Below, piece by piece: positions 1-6,009 of a stretch of 6,009 bases of DNA. The notes below the pieces were generated by a model, which was not told the origin of the DNA, made no database searches, and worked only from the letters and a program-made list of their open reading frames with translations. The translations under genes and the position numbers were made by a program. This stretch comes from Candidatus Zixiibacteriota bacterium (GTDB taxonomy: Bacteria > Zixibacteria > MSB-5A5 > GN15 > PGXB01): contig CP070766.1 of assembly GCA_020345705.1 (NCBI GenBank), forward strand, positions 2,573,675-2,579,683, written 5' to 3'. The stretch's first letter is position 1. Each line of letters begins with the position of its first letter.

Positions 1-2
1 GA

Positions 3-79
<77 letters not shown>

Positions 80-91
80 ATCAATCTACCG

Positions 92-119
92 AATATACGT
101 TGTCAAACCTCTTTGTCAA
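92..119 (-). promoter_or_regulatory. Sigma70-type promoter of the tRNA-fMet gene
   Basis: On the minus strand there is a perfect -35 box TTGACA (114-119), a 16-base spacer, and a -10 box TATATT (92-97, 5 of 6 to consensus). Initiation about 7 bases further on would fall near 85, giving a leader of only a few bases before the mature tRNA end at 79. A second TTGACA (101-106) sits 13 bases nearer but is too close to this -10 to serve it. The tRNA therefore need not depend on transcription from mfd. The boxes are read directly; promoter activity is inferred. Confidence 0.75.
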
Positions 120-172
120 GAAGTTGCCGGTTATTTTTTTAGACGCCGAATAACTGCCCGAGAAAGCAAATC

Positions 173-3100
173 CTATATTTTGTTCAACACCGAGCGAAGA
201 TAAGCCAGCTGACCGGGCTTCTCGACCTGCGACAGATCCAGCTTTATCCTGATTTCATCGGCCAGCGAAAATTCCATCGGATAGGTCACCACCCGCCGCC
301 AGCTCTCGATTTCCTTCCGCTTGAACTTCTTGTTCTCATTAAAACAAAGCTCGACTCCGCCAATCCTGACATGAACTTTGTTGATCTCGTTGGCAAAGGC
401 GGAAATTCTGACGGCCGCGGCTTCGAAAAGATTATTGACCGGCTCCGGAGGCTTCCCGAAACGGTCTTCCACGTCGTCGCGAAGCTTCTCTATCTCATCC
501 AGCGTTCTGGCGTTGGCAATTTTCTGATAGATTTCGACCTTCTGCTGTTTGATATCCACATAATATTCCGGGATAAGAATGTCGAGGTCGATTTCAAGCT
601 TCGTGTCCGGCATGCGCGGGACTTCCTCACCTTTCAGCTCGGCGACGGCCTCTTCAAGAAGTTTGGTGTACAGGTCGAAACCGACTTCTTCGATAAAACC
701 GGACTGCTGAGGACCGAGGATATTCCCGGCGCCCCGGATTTCGAGGTCCTTCATGGCCAGGGCAAACCCGCTTCCCAGGTCGGCATGGGCCTCTATAGCG
801 CGTAGCCGCTTGCGGGCATCCTCGGTCAGAATTCTGTAGGGCGGTGTCAGAAGGTAGGCCCGGGCATGAACGGAAGACCGGCCCACTCGCCCCCGAAGCT
901 GATATAGCTGCGCCAGGCCGAAACGGTCGGCGCGGTTAATGACGATTGTATTCACCGATGGTATATCCAGTCCGGATTCGATTATCGAGGTTGACAGCAG
1001 CACCTGGAACCTGCCTGCCAGAAAGGCCAGCATGATGCCCTCGAGAGATTTTTCGTGCATCTGCCCGTGGGCGACCGCGATCTCAACCTGCGGGACTGTC
1101 TTCTTCAAGTACCGATACATCGCCTCAATGCTCTGCACCCGGTTGTGGACAAAAAAGACCTGCCCGCCGCGGTCGATCTCAAAAAGAATCGCTTCCGCGA
1201 TGACCTCAGGTTCGAATTCGGTTATGTTTGTCAGGATGGGGAGCCTGTCCTTGGGTGACGTGTTTATCAGCGACATATCGCGGGCACCCATAAGCGACAT
1301 CTGGAGTGTTCGCGGAATAGGCGTTGCCGTCAGGGCGATTGTATCTACCGTTGTTTTCAGCTTTCTGAGCTTTTCCTTGTGCCGGACGCCGAACCGTTGT
1401 TCCTCGTCGATGATGAGCAGCCCGAGGTCGGCGAATTCGACGTCTTTTGACAGAAGCCGGTGCGTGCCGATGACGATATCGACTTTGCCCTGGGCCATTT
1501 CCTCAACAATCTGCAGTTGTTCTTTCCGTGTGCGGAATCGTGAGAGCATTTCCACTCTGATGGGAAAATCCGACAATCTCTGAGTGAACGTGTTCATATG
1601 TTGCTGGGCAAGAATCGTCGTCGGCACCAGGACGGCAACCTGCTTGCCGTCCTCCACCGCTTTAAAAGCCGCTCGAATGGCCACCTCGGTTTTGCCGTAT
1701 CCGACGTCACCGCATACCAGCCTATCCATGGGGGTCGTTTTCTCCATGTCGATTTTGATATTCCCGATCGCCTTGGCCTGGTCAGGGGTTTCCTCATACT
1801 GAAATGATGCCTCCAGCTGTTTCATCCAGGTGGAGTCGGGGCTGAATGAAAATCCGGGCCGGGTCTTGCGCTCGGCATATATCTTGAGAAGGTCGGCAGC
1901 CATGTCGGCAATAGCTTTTTTCGTGCGAGCCTTAATCTTCTCCCAGCCGGGGCCGCCCAGGGGCGATAGCTTGGGCGCGGAGTCTTTCCCGGAATACTTG
2001 GCAACGCGATTGAATTCCTCGATAGGTACATACAGCTTGTCGCCCTCAGCGTAGGTCAAAAGGAGGCAGTCGCGCAAACGGCCTTCAACTTTGATCGTCT
2101 TCAGGCCGTTGTATCGGGCAATACCGAAGTCGGTGTGCACGACGTAGTCGCCTTCGGTAAGACTGGTGTAGCTTTGAATCGCCACCCCTTCCTTGAACTT
2201 CTTTCTTCGTGTCCGGCGAAAATGACGGCCGAATATCTGGTGGTCGGTCAGGATGGCAAACTTGTTCTCTCGCGATACAAAGCCCCCTTTTAGAATGGCC
2301 ACTTCAATCGGCAGTACGGCCGGCCAGTCGATCTTCTCTCCCAGAAGATCACTGAGGCGAGACGCCTGGCCGGTGTTGTCGGCGGCGATGAAAAAGCGAA
2401 TGCCGTCCTTGTAGAAGTTGCCAATGGTTGCCGACAGAAGGTCCAATCGTGAGCCCAGTTCCGGATGCTCGCGGCAGCCAAAGTCAATGATATCCTCCCG
2501 GCCGCCCTTGAAGGGAAGGAGGTCGATTTTTTGCGTTGTTTCCAGGTCACTCAGGACCCTGTTTATATTGTCATAATATCGATCGATTTCGGGTGGGCTG
2601 TCGAGCCGGTCCAGAATGCGTTCGCGCCGCCGCAGGGCGTCTTTGAGAATCTCATCTATCTCAGCCCTGATACTGCCCAACCCGCCCAGAAAGAACAGGG
2701 GAGAGGCCGACGTGAAATCGAGAAGGCAGCCTGATTCCACTCCGAATGACACCGCCAGCCATTCCAAACCCGGCAATTCGGGGTCATTGATGTATCTGGC
2801 ACGTATCAGATCAGCATCGCGTTCCGGTAAGTGCTCGATATACTGCTCGATCGTCTCCTGTGTGATCGGGACCTCCCGGCGCGGCAGGAGTTCAACCCGC
2901 TCAAGTTTGCCCGTAGTGCGCTGGGTGGATACATCAAACCGGCGGATGGTGTCAATCTCATCGCCAAAGAACTCGACCCGGACAGGTTCATCAAACCCGG
3001 GCGAGAAGAAATCCACCAGCCCGCCCCGCAGAGAAAAATCACCGACCTCTTCCACCAGCGGAACCCGCCTGAATCCCATCCGAACCAGCTTTTCAGACAA

Positions 3101-3592
3101 TGAGTGTATATCCACCTCGTCGCCCACACCGAGCATCAAACTTGCCTCATCAAATGCAGCCGCTGACATCGTCGGCTCTATAACGGCCGCTATCGGAGCG
3201 ACAACAATTTTGACCTCATTTCGTTTCAATCGCGCCAGAGTGGACAATCTTCGCGCGGTAATCTCCGCTGTCGCCGGTCTGAACTCGTAGGGAGGGACCT
3301 GAAGGGAAGGGAAATGACAGACGTTCTCATCGCCCACCAGGAAGCTCAAATCATCGAACAGATCACTCGCCTCCTCGGGACTGGAGAGGACGGCAATAAT
3401 CGGGCGCCGAATTTTTTGCGAGACATTTGCCAGGAGCATCCCGGGCGATGAGCCGGCCAGCCCGGCTACGGTGATTTCCGTGTCGGTGTCCTGTTCCAGT
3501 TCTTTGAGGAGCTCTGCAAAGGAGGCAGATTCCTTAAATCTGTCATTTATTGAACCCAGGTAGTTTGTTGTCCGCTGGCCTACAGTACCCAC
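173..3592 (-). CDS. mfd: Transcription-repair coupling factor Mfd
   Basis: Mfd is a cytoplasmic ATP-driven DNA translocase. It binds RNA polymerase stalled at a template lesion, pushes it off, and recruits UvrA for nucleotide excision repair. From a GTG start at 3592 the protein has 1,139 residues, normal for the family. In order: the UvrB-like N-terminal module, with the conserved stretch GFRR...VGDFSLRGG...SPG at about 173-199; a variable middle; the RNA polymerase-interacting domain around 479-540 (GDYVVHTDFGIARYNGL); a RecG-like helicase pair with Walker A GDVGYGKT (628-635), DEEQ (729-732), TATPIPRT (755-762), IIESGLDIP (870-878) and QLRGRVGR (898-905); the RGAGNILGP motif (953-961); and the C-terminal D7 regulatory domain with IPEYYVDIKQQ. 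No key residue appears lost. The reading frame extends upstream to a GTG at 3646 (1,157 residues), but those 18 residues do not look like Mfd, lack a Shine-Dalgarno and overlie a hairpin. GTG 3592 has GGAG (3602-3605) nine bases upstream, so I prefer it. The stop is TAG at 173. The long open frames antisense to this gene are shadows. Confidence 0.97.
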   Translation of the reverse strand: MGTVGQRTTNYLGSINDRFKESASFAELLKELEQDTDTEITVAGLAGSSPGMLLANVSQKIRRPIIAVLSSPEEASDLFDDLSFLVGDENVCHFPSLQVPPYEFRPATAEITARRLSTLARLKRNEVKIVVAPIAAVIEPTMSAAAFDEASLMLGVGDEVDIHSLSEKLVRMGFRRVPLVEEVGDFSLRGGLVDFFSPGFDEPVRVEFFGDEIDTIRRFDVSTQRTTGKLERVELLPRREVPITQETIEQYIEHLPERDADLIRARYINDPELPGLEWLAVSFGVESGCLLDFTSASPLFFLGGLGSIRAEIDEILKDALRRRERILDRLDSPPEIDRYYDNINRVLSDLETTQKIDLLPFKGGREDIIDFGCREHPELGSRLDLLSATIGNFYKDGIRFFIAADNTGQASRLSDLLGEKIDWPAVLPIEVAILKGGFVSRENKFAILTDHQIFGRHFRRTRRKKFKEGVAIQSYTSLTEGDYVVHTDFGIARYNGLKTIKVEGRLRDCLLLTYAEGDKLYVPIEEFNRVAKYSGKDSAPKLSPLGGPGWEKIKARTKKAIADMAADLLKIYAERKTRPGFSFSPDSTWMKQLEASFQYEETPDQAKAIGNIKIDMEKTTPMDRLVCGDVGYGKTEVAIRAAFKAVEDGKQVAVLVPTTILAQQHMNTFTQRLSDFPIRVEMLSRFRTRKEQLQIVEEMAQGKVDIVIGTHRLLSKDVEFADLGLLIIDEEQRFGVRHKEKLRKLKTTVDTIALTATPIPRTLQMSLMGARDMSLINTSPKDRLPILTNITEFEPEVIAEAILFEIDRGGQVFFVHNRVQSIEAMYRYLKKTVPQVEIAVAHGQMHEKSLEGIMLAFLAGRFQVLLSTSIIESGLDIPSVNTIVINRADRFGLAQLYQLRGRVGRSSVHARAYLLTPPYRILTEDARKRLRAIEAHADLGSGFALAMKDLEIRGAGNILGPQQSGFIEEVGFDLYTKLLEEAVAELKGEEVPRMPDTKLEIDLDILIPEYYVDIKQQKVEIYQKIANARTLDEIEKLRDDVEDRFGKPPEPVNNLFEAAAVRISAFANEINKVHVRIGGVELCFNENKKFKRKEIESWRRVVTYPMEFSLADEIRIKLDLSQVEKPGQLAYLRSVLNKI

Positions 3593-3601
3593 AATCAATA
3601 T

Positions 3602-3605
3602 CTCC
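3602..3605 (-). promoter_or_regulatory. Ribosome binding site that decides the mfd start
   Basis: On the minus strand GGAG is followed by nine bases and then a GTG at 3592-3590, which is good bacterial spacing. The alternative GTG at 3646 is preceded by an A-rich stretch (AATAAAAA) with no Shine-Dalgarno. This favours the shorter Mfd, but both starts are possible without proteomic data. Confidence 0.5.
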
Positions 3606-3616
3606 AAGCACGAAAG

Positions 3617-3639
3617 CCCCACCCGGAATCCGGGAGGGG
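3617..3639 (-). other. Strong GC hairpin at the 5' end of mfd
   Basis: Two 10-base arms, 3617-3626 and 3630-3639, pair with a single mismatch (A3621 against A3635) around a 3-base loop (AAT). Nearly all pairs are G-C. It lies just upstream of the preferred mfd start (3592) and its Shine-Dalgarno, and inside the first codons of the longer frame. On the minus strand it is followed only by CTTTCG, and on the plus strand the T-rich run starts about 7 bases away, so it is a poor intrinsic terminator in either direction. It may be a leader structure that affects mfd translation or mRNA stability, or a relic of a terminator. The structure is seen; the role is not known. Confidence 0.5.
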
Positions 3640-3648
3640 TATTCACTT

Positions 3649-3678
3649 TTTATTCTTTATCGGGAATGAAGTTAACAA
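3649..3678 (-). promoter_or_regulatory. Possible mfd promoter
   Basis: On the minus strand TTGTTA (3673-3678) and AATAAA (3649-3654) are separated by 18 bases. Each matches the sigma70 consensus at 4 of 6 positions. If used, transcription would begin near 3642-3645, that is at or inside the GTG at 3646, which would rule that codon out and again favour the start at 3592. The boxes are weak and could be chance in this AT-richer stretch. Confidence 0.25.
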
Positions 3679-3806
3679 ATTCACTCCCTTAGCGCAAACT
3701 GTATTTGGTTTTACGATTGTTCGGCCGGGGGTTCAGGGTTTTATGCGAATCCTCACAAGGCTTGACTTGATGGCGATTTTGTCTTTCTTTGCGGGAAGTT
3801 TGGCTG

Positions 3807-3813
3807 AAGGAAG
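3807..3813 (+). promoter_or_regulatory. Ribosome binding site of gatD
   Basis: AAGGAAG ends ten bases before the ATG at 3824. It is purine-rich and a little far from the start, but it is the only Shine-Dalgarno candidate. An ATG at 3814 lies too close to it and opens a frame of only five codons that ends across the gatD start, so the ATG at 3824 is the preferred start. Confidence 0.55.
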
Positions 3814-3823
3814 ATGATAAAGC

Positions 3824-5209
3824 ATGAGTGAAAACGCATTCAAAGGATATAAAGGACGGGCCAAGGAGGTTCTCAAATCGTTGGGCGGGAGAGTCTGGGC
3901 CAATGTTATTCTAAAGACGGACAAGGGTGAATTCGAGGGAGTGATTCTTCCGCGCTCTGAGACAGCCGATGGCGACCATATCGTCTTAAAATTGAAGTCC
4001 GGCTATAATATCGGCATTCGAGCCGACAGGATATCGGAAATTGTCGAAACCGGCTTCAAGGAAGCTATCTACAAGATTCCGGAACAGGAATTTCCTTATT
4101 CTTCGGACAAACCCAACGTGACCCTCCTGGGGACTGGAGGAACGATCGCATCGCGGCTCGACTACCGGACCGGCGCCGTCATTCCGGCCTTCACGCCGGG
4201 CGAGCTTTATGGAGCGGTCCCGGAGCTGGCCGATTTGTGCAACCTGCAAACGCTCAAGCTCTACGGCGTCTTTTCCGAAAACATGGGTCCCGAACAGTGG
4301 ATATCCCTGGCCGAAGAAATCGGACGGCAGATAGAAAAAGGTGTCCACGGTATCGTCATCGGGCACGGCACCGATACGATGCATCATACCTCGGCCGTTT
4401 TGTCCTATATGGTGCAGAACAGCCCCGTGCCGATAGTCATGGTGGGTTCCCAGCGGTCGTCCGACCGGCCGTCATCCGACGCCGCTTTCAATCTGAGGTG
4501 CGCGACTTTCACCGCCGCCCATTCGGACATCGCCGAGGTGATGGTCTGTATGTTCGGGCCGACGTCTGATGAATATAACCTCCTCCACCGGGGGACTCGT
4601 GTCCGAAAGATGCACTCCTCATACCGTTCGACTTTCCGGACAATCGGTGACATCCCCATTGCGACCGTAACACCCAAGAAATTTACGCCTTTGAAGAATG
4701 ACTACAAGCGTCGCCGCGAGGACCGCAAGGTTGATATAAAGGCGGTTTTTGAAGAGATGGTCTCGATTGTGTACTATTACCCGAACATGCGTCCGGACAT
4801 AATCGAGTCATTGATCGACAACGGTTATAAGGGGATAGTCATAGCCGGAACCGGCTTGGGGCACGTTAATAAACCGCTGTATCCGGCGCTCAAAAAAGCG
4901 CACGACGCTGGTGTCGCGATTTTCATGACCGTCCAGACGCTGTGGGGGTATGTGCAGATGTTCGTTTACGATACCGGTCGAGATATGATGGAACTTGGTG
5001 TCGTCCCGGCGGGGAATATGCTCCCCGAGGCGGCCTATGCCAAACTCGGCTGGGTCCTGGCGCAGACCACCGAGCCTGAGAAAGTCAAAGAAATGATGCT
5101 GACTCCCGTCGCGGACGAAATCACCGAGCGCGAGCCCTTTGACGGATATCTGATTCTTCAGGGTGGTATCCCCGAGGTCAAAGAATTCATAGGGCGGTAT
5201 CACAGATAG
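3824..5209 (+). CDS. gatD: Archaeal-type Glu-tRNA(Gln) amidotransferase subunit D (GatD)
   Basis: In archaea GatD is the amidase of the GatDE complex: it releases ammonia from Gln (or Asn), which GatE uses to convert misacylated Glu-tRNA(Gln) to Gln-tRNA(Gln). This protein has 461 residues. Residues about 8-75 match the small beta-rich N-terminal domain of GatD (GYKGRAKE near 8-15, DGDHIVLKLKSGYNIGI at 49-65), which ordinary L-asparaginases lack. The rest is a type I/II asparaginase fold: TGGTIAS (104-110, nucleophile T107), GHGTDTM (180-186, T183 and D184), the GatD signature VGSQRSSDRPSSDA (207-220), RVRKMHSS (K262), and QTLWGYVQMFVYDTGRD (371-387). All four catalytic residues are present. 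It is slightly longer than the roughly 435-440 residues I recall for archaeal GatD, with some extra at the C-terminus. It sits alone: both neighbours are on the opposite strand and no gatE is in view. Without GatE it might instead work as an asparaginase-like amidase. It is unrelated to the MurT partner also called GatD. Confidence 0.88.
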   Translation: MSENAFKGYKGRAKEVLKSLGGRVWANVILKTDKGEFEGVILPRSETADGDHIVLKLKSGYNIGIRADRISEIVETGFKEAIYKIPEQEFPYSSDKPNVTLLGTGGTIASRLDYRTGAVIPAFTPGELYGAVPELADLCNLQTLKLYGVFSENMGPEQWISLAEEIGRQIEKGVHGIVIGHGTDTMHHTSAVLSYMVQNSPVPIVMVGSQRSSDRPSSDAAFNLRCATFTAAHSDIAEVMVCMFGPTSDEYNLLHRGTRVRKMHSSYRSTFRTIGDIPIATVTPKKFTPLKNDYKRRREDRKVDIKAVFEEMVSIVYYYPNMRPDIIESLIDNGYKGIVIAGTGLGHVNKPLYPALKKAHDAGVAIFMTVQTLWGYVQMFVYDTGRDMMELGVVPAGNMLPEAAYAKLGWVLAQTTEPEKVKEMMLTPVADEITEREPFDGYLILQGGIPEVKEFIGRYHR

Positions 5210-5220
5210 ACGCGGCGTTA

Positions 5221-6009
5221 TCACCGGCACACCGAAGAGACGATTTTACCTAGTTCCTTAGCTGCTGTCGTAAGCTCGTCCCGACTGTGGGCACTGCTTA
5301 TGAAACCGACCTCATAGGCTGACGGCGCCAAATATATTCCGGCATCCAGAGCTTTCTTAAACAAATCGGCGTACTTCTTCGTGCTTTCGGGCGAGATATC
5401 CTCCGCTCGTGCGGGACAATTCTTCTGAAGGCTCAACCAGAATATCGAACCGATACTCACCGCCTGTGCCGGCGTATCACCGATCGCGTTGGTCACTGTC
5501 CCGACAAATTCGGACGTCTTTCTATCCAGCTTTTTCCACAGCGAGTTCTTTTCCAGACAGTCCAGCCTTCCCAGCCCGCAGGCCATAGCCAGAGGGTTTC
5601 CCGATAATGTCCCCGCCTGATAAACCGGACCCCCGGGGGCCAGCATTTTCATTATCTCAGCCCGGCCTCCGAAAGCTCCGACCGGCAGTCCCCCGCCTAT
5701 AACCTTACCGTATGTGCAGAGGTCAGGGGCAATACCATAATGCTCGACGGCGCCGCCGGCCGCCACTCGAAATCCGGATATAACTTCATCGAAAATCAGA
5801 AGCGATTGGTATGTTTCGGTGATTTCCCTCAGAAATTCGAGAAACTCCTTACTCTGCAATAGAAGGCCGTTATTGGCAGGAACCGGTTCAATTATAACGC
5901 CGGCAACGTCGGAACCATGTTTATCAAAGATGGTTCTGACGGCTTCGATATCATCCAGAGGCGAAACCAGAGTATGTTTCGTGAAATCCTCTGGCACACC
6001 CGCTGAGGA
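5221..6009 (-). CDS. hemL: Glutamate-1-semialdehyde 2,1-aminomutase, C-terminal part (runs off the window)
   Basis: HemL is a soluble PLP enzyme that converts glutamate-1-semialdehyde to 5-aminolevulinate in the C5 pathway of haem synthesis. The frame stays open to the right edge, so the true start is outside. The 262 residues present begin with SSAGVPEDFTKHT, a family stretch, so the GTG at 5997 is an internal Val and not a start. Visible marks are VAGVIIEPVPANNG, the PLP-ring aspartate in LIFDEVISGFR, the Schiff-base lysine in YGKVIGGGLPVGAFGG (codon 5704-5706), and GPVYQAGTLSGNPLAMA, which separates this enzyme from other class III aminotransferases. The lysine is 160 residues from the C-terminus, against 161 in E. 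coli HemL as I recall it, so the end is complete and the full protein should be about 425 residues. The TGA stop lies 11 bases from the gatD stop, tail to tail. No intrinsic terminator is visible between them. Confidence 0.95.
   Translation of the reverse strand, partial: SSAGVPEDFTKHTLVSPLDDIEAVRTIFDKHGSDVAGVIIEPVPANNGLLLQSKEFLEFLREITETYQSLLIFDEVISGFRVAAGGAVEHYGIAPDLCTYGKVIGGGLPVGAFGGRAEIMKMLAPGGPVYQAGTLSGNPLAMACGLGRLDCLEKNSLWKKLDRKTSEFVGTVTNAIGDTPAQAVSIGSIFWLSLQKNCPARAEDISPESTKKYADLFKKALDAGIYLAPSAYEVGFISSAHSRDELTTAAKELGKIVSSVCR

Larger units (their letters stand above)
3647..3823. other. Divergent intergenic region between mfd and gatD
   Basis: This AT-richer gap separates the divergently transcribed mfd and gatD, so promoters for both should lie here. 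For gatD the best -35-like box is TTGACT (3762-3767), but there is no good -10 at 16-18 bases from it. A second weak pair is TTGTTC (3717-3722) with TTTTAT (3739-3744), spacer 16. I see no operator palindrome, riboswitch fold, tRNA or credible small gene here. Confidence 0.5.

Noticed and set aside
127..156. Imperfect inverted repeat between mfd and the tRNA (GGTTATT / AATAACT arms) as an mfd terminator
   Set aside because: The stem is AT-rich with a large loop, and on the minus strand it is not followed by a T run. The T-rich stretch lies inside the loop.
939..1583. 214-codon open frame on the plus strand, antisense to mfd
   Set aside because: It lies wholly inside mfd on the other strand. 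Its product is rich in Ser, Arg and Thr with no recognisable domain, as expected for a shadow frame.
2616..3290. 224-codon open frame on the plus strand, antisense to mfd
   Set aside because: It overlaps the Mfd N-terminal coding region, is low in complexity (Ser/Arg-rich) and has no recognisable fold.
3814..3831. Five-codon upstream frame overlapping the gatD start
   Set aside because: Its ATG is only about two bases from the Shine-Dalgarno core, too close for efficient initiation. Chance overlap is more likely than an attenuating leader peptide.
3986..4387. 133-codon minus-strand frame inside gatD
   Set aside because: It is antisense to well-conserved GatD sequence, including the catalytic motifs, with no independent support.
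5221..5997. Reading the GTG at 5997 as the start of a short aminotransferase
   Set aside because: The frame is open to the window edge and the residues before it (SSAG) continue the HemL family alignment, so the gene is cut by the window and not truncated in the genome.

Overview
The window (6,009 bases, roughly mid-50s % GC by eye) is dense, ordinary-looking bacterial chromosome with one odd gene. A formyl-methionine initiator tRNA with the C1/C72 mismatch and a full-length Mfd mark the host as a bacterium. The proteins do not match any common cultured species I know, so an uncultured lineage is plausible, but I cannot name the phylum.

Layout, left to right. (1) 3-79, minus: initiator tRNA-Met(CAU), with its own sigma70-type promoter at 92-119 in the gap between it and the next gene. 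(2) 173-3592 (or 3646), minus: mfd, the transcription-repair coupling factor, complete. (3) About 180-230 bases of divergent intergenic DNA, holding a strong hairpin and weak promoter candidates. (4) 3824-5209, plus: a complete gatD, the amidase subunit of the GatDE Glu-tRNA(Gln) amidotransferase, a complex described as archaeal. (5) An 11-base convergent gap, then 5221-6009, minus: the C-terminal 262 residues of hemL, which runs off the right edge.

The genes do not form one operon. mfd and the tRNA face left, gatD stands alone facing right, and hemL points into the tail of gatD. The only functional thread is loose: GatD acts in amidation of Glu-tRNA(Gln), and HemL uses glutamate-1-semialdehyde, which is made from Glu-tRNA(Glu). 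I treat that as probable coincidence.

The most interesting point is an apparently intact, archaeal-type GatD, with its N-terminal domain and all four expected catalytic residues, in a bacterial genome and with no gatE beside it. I found no CRISPR array, mobile element, phage gene or new multi-gene system.
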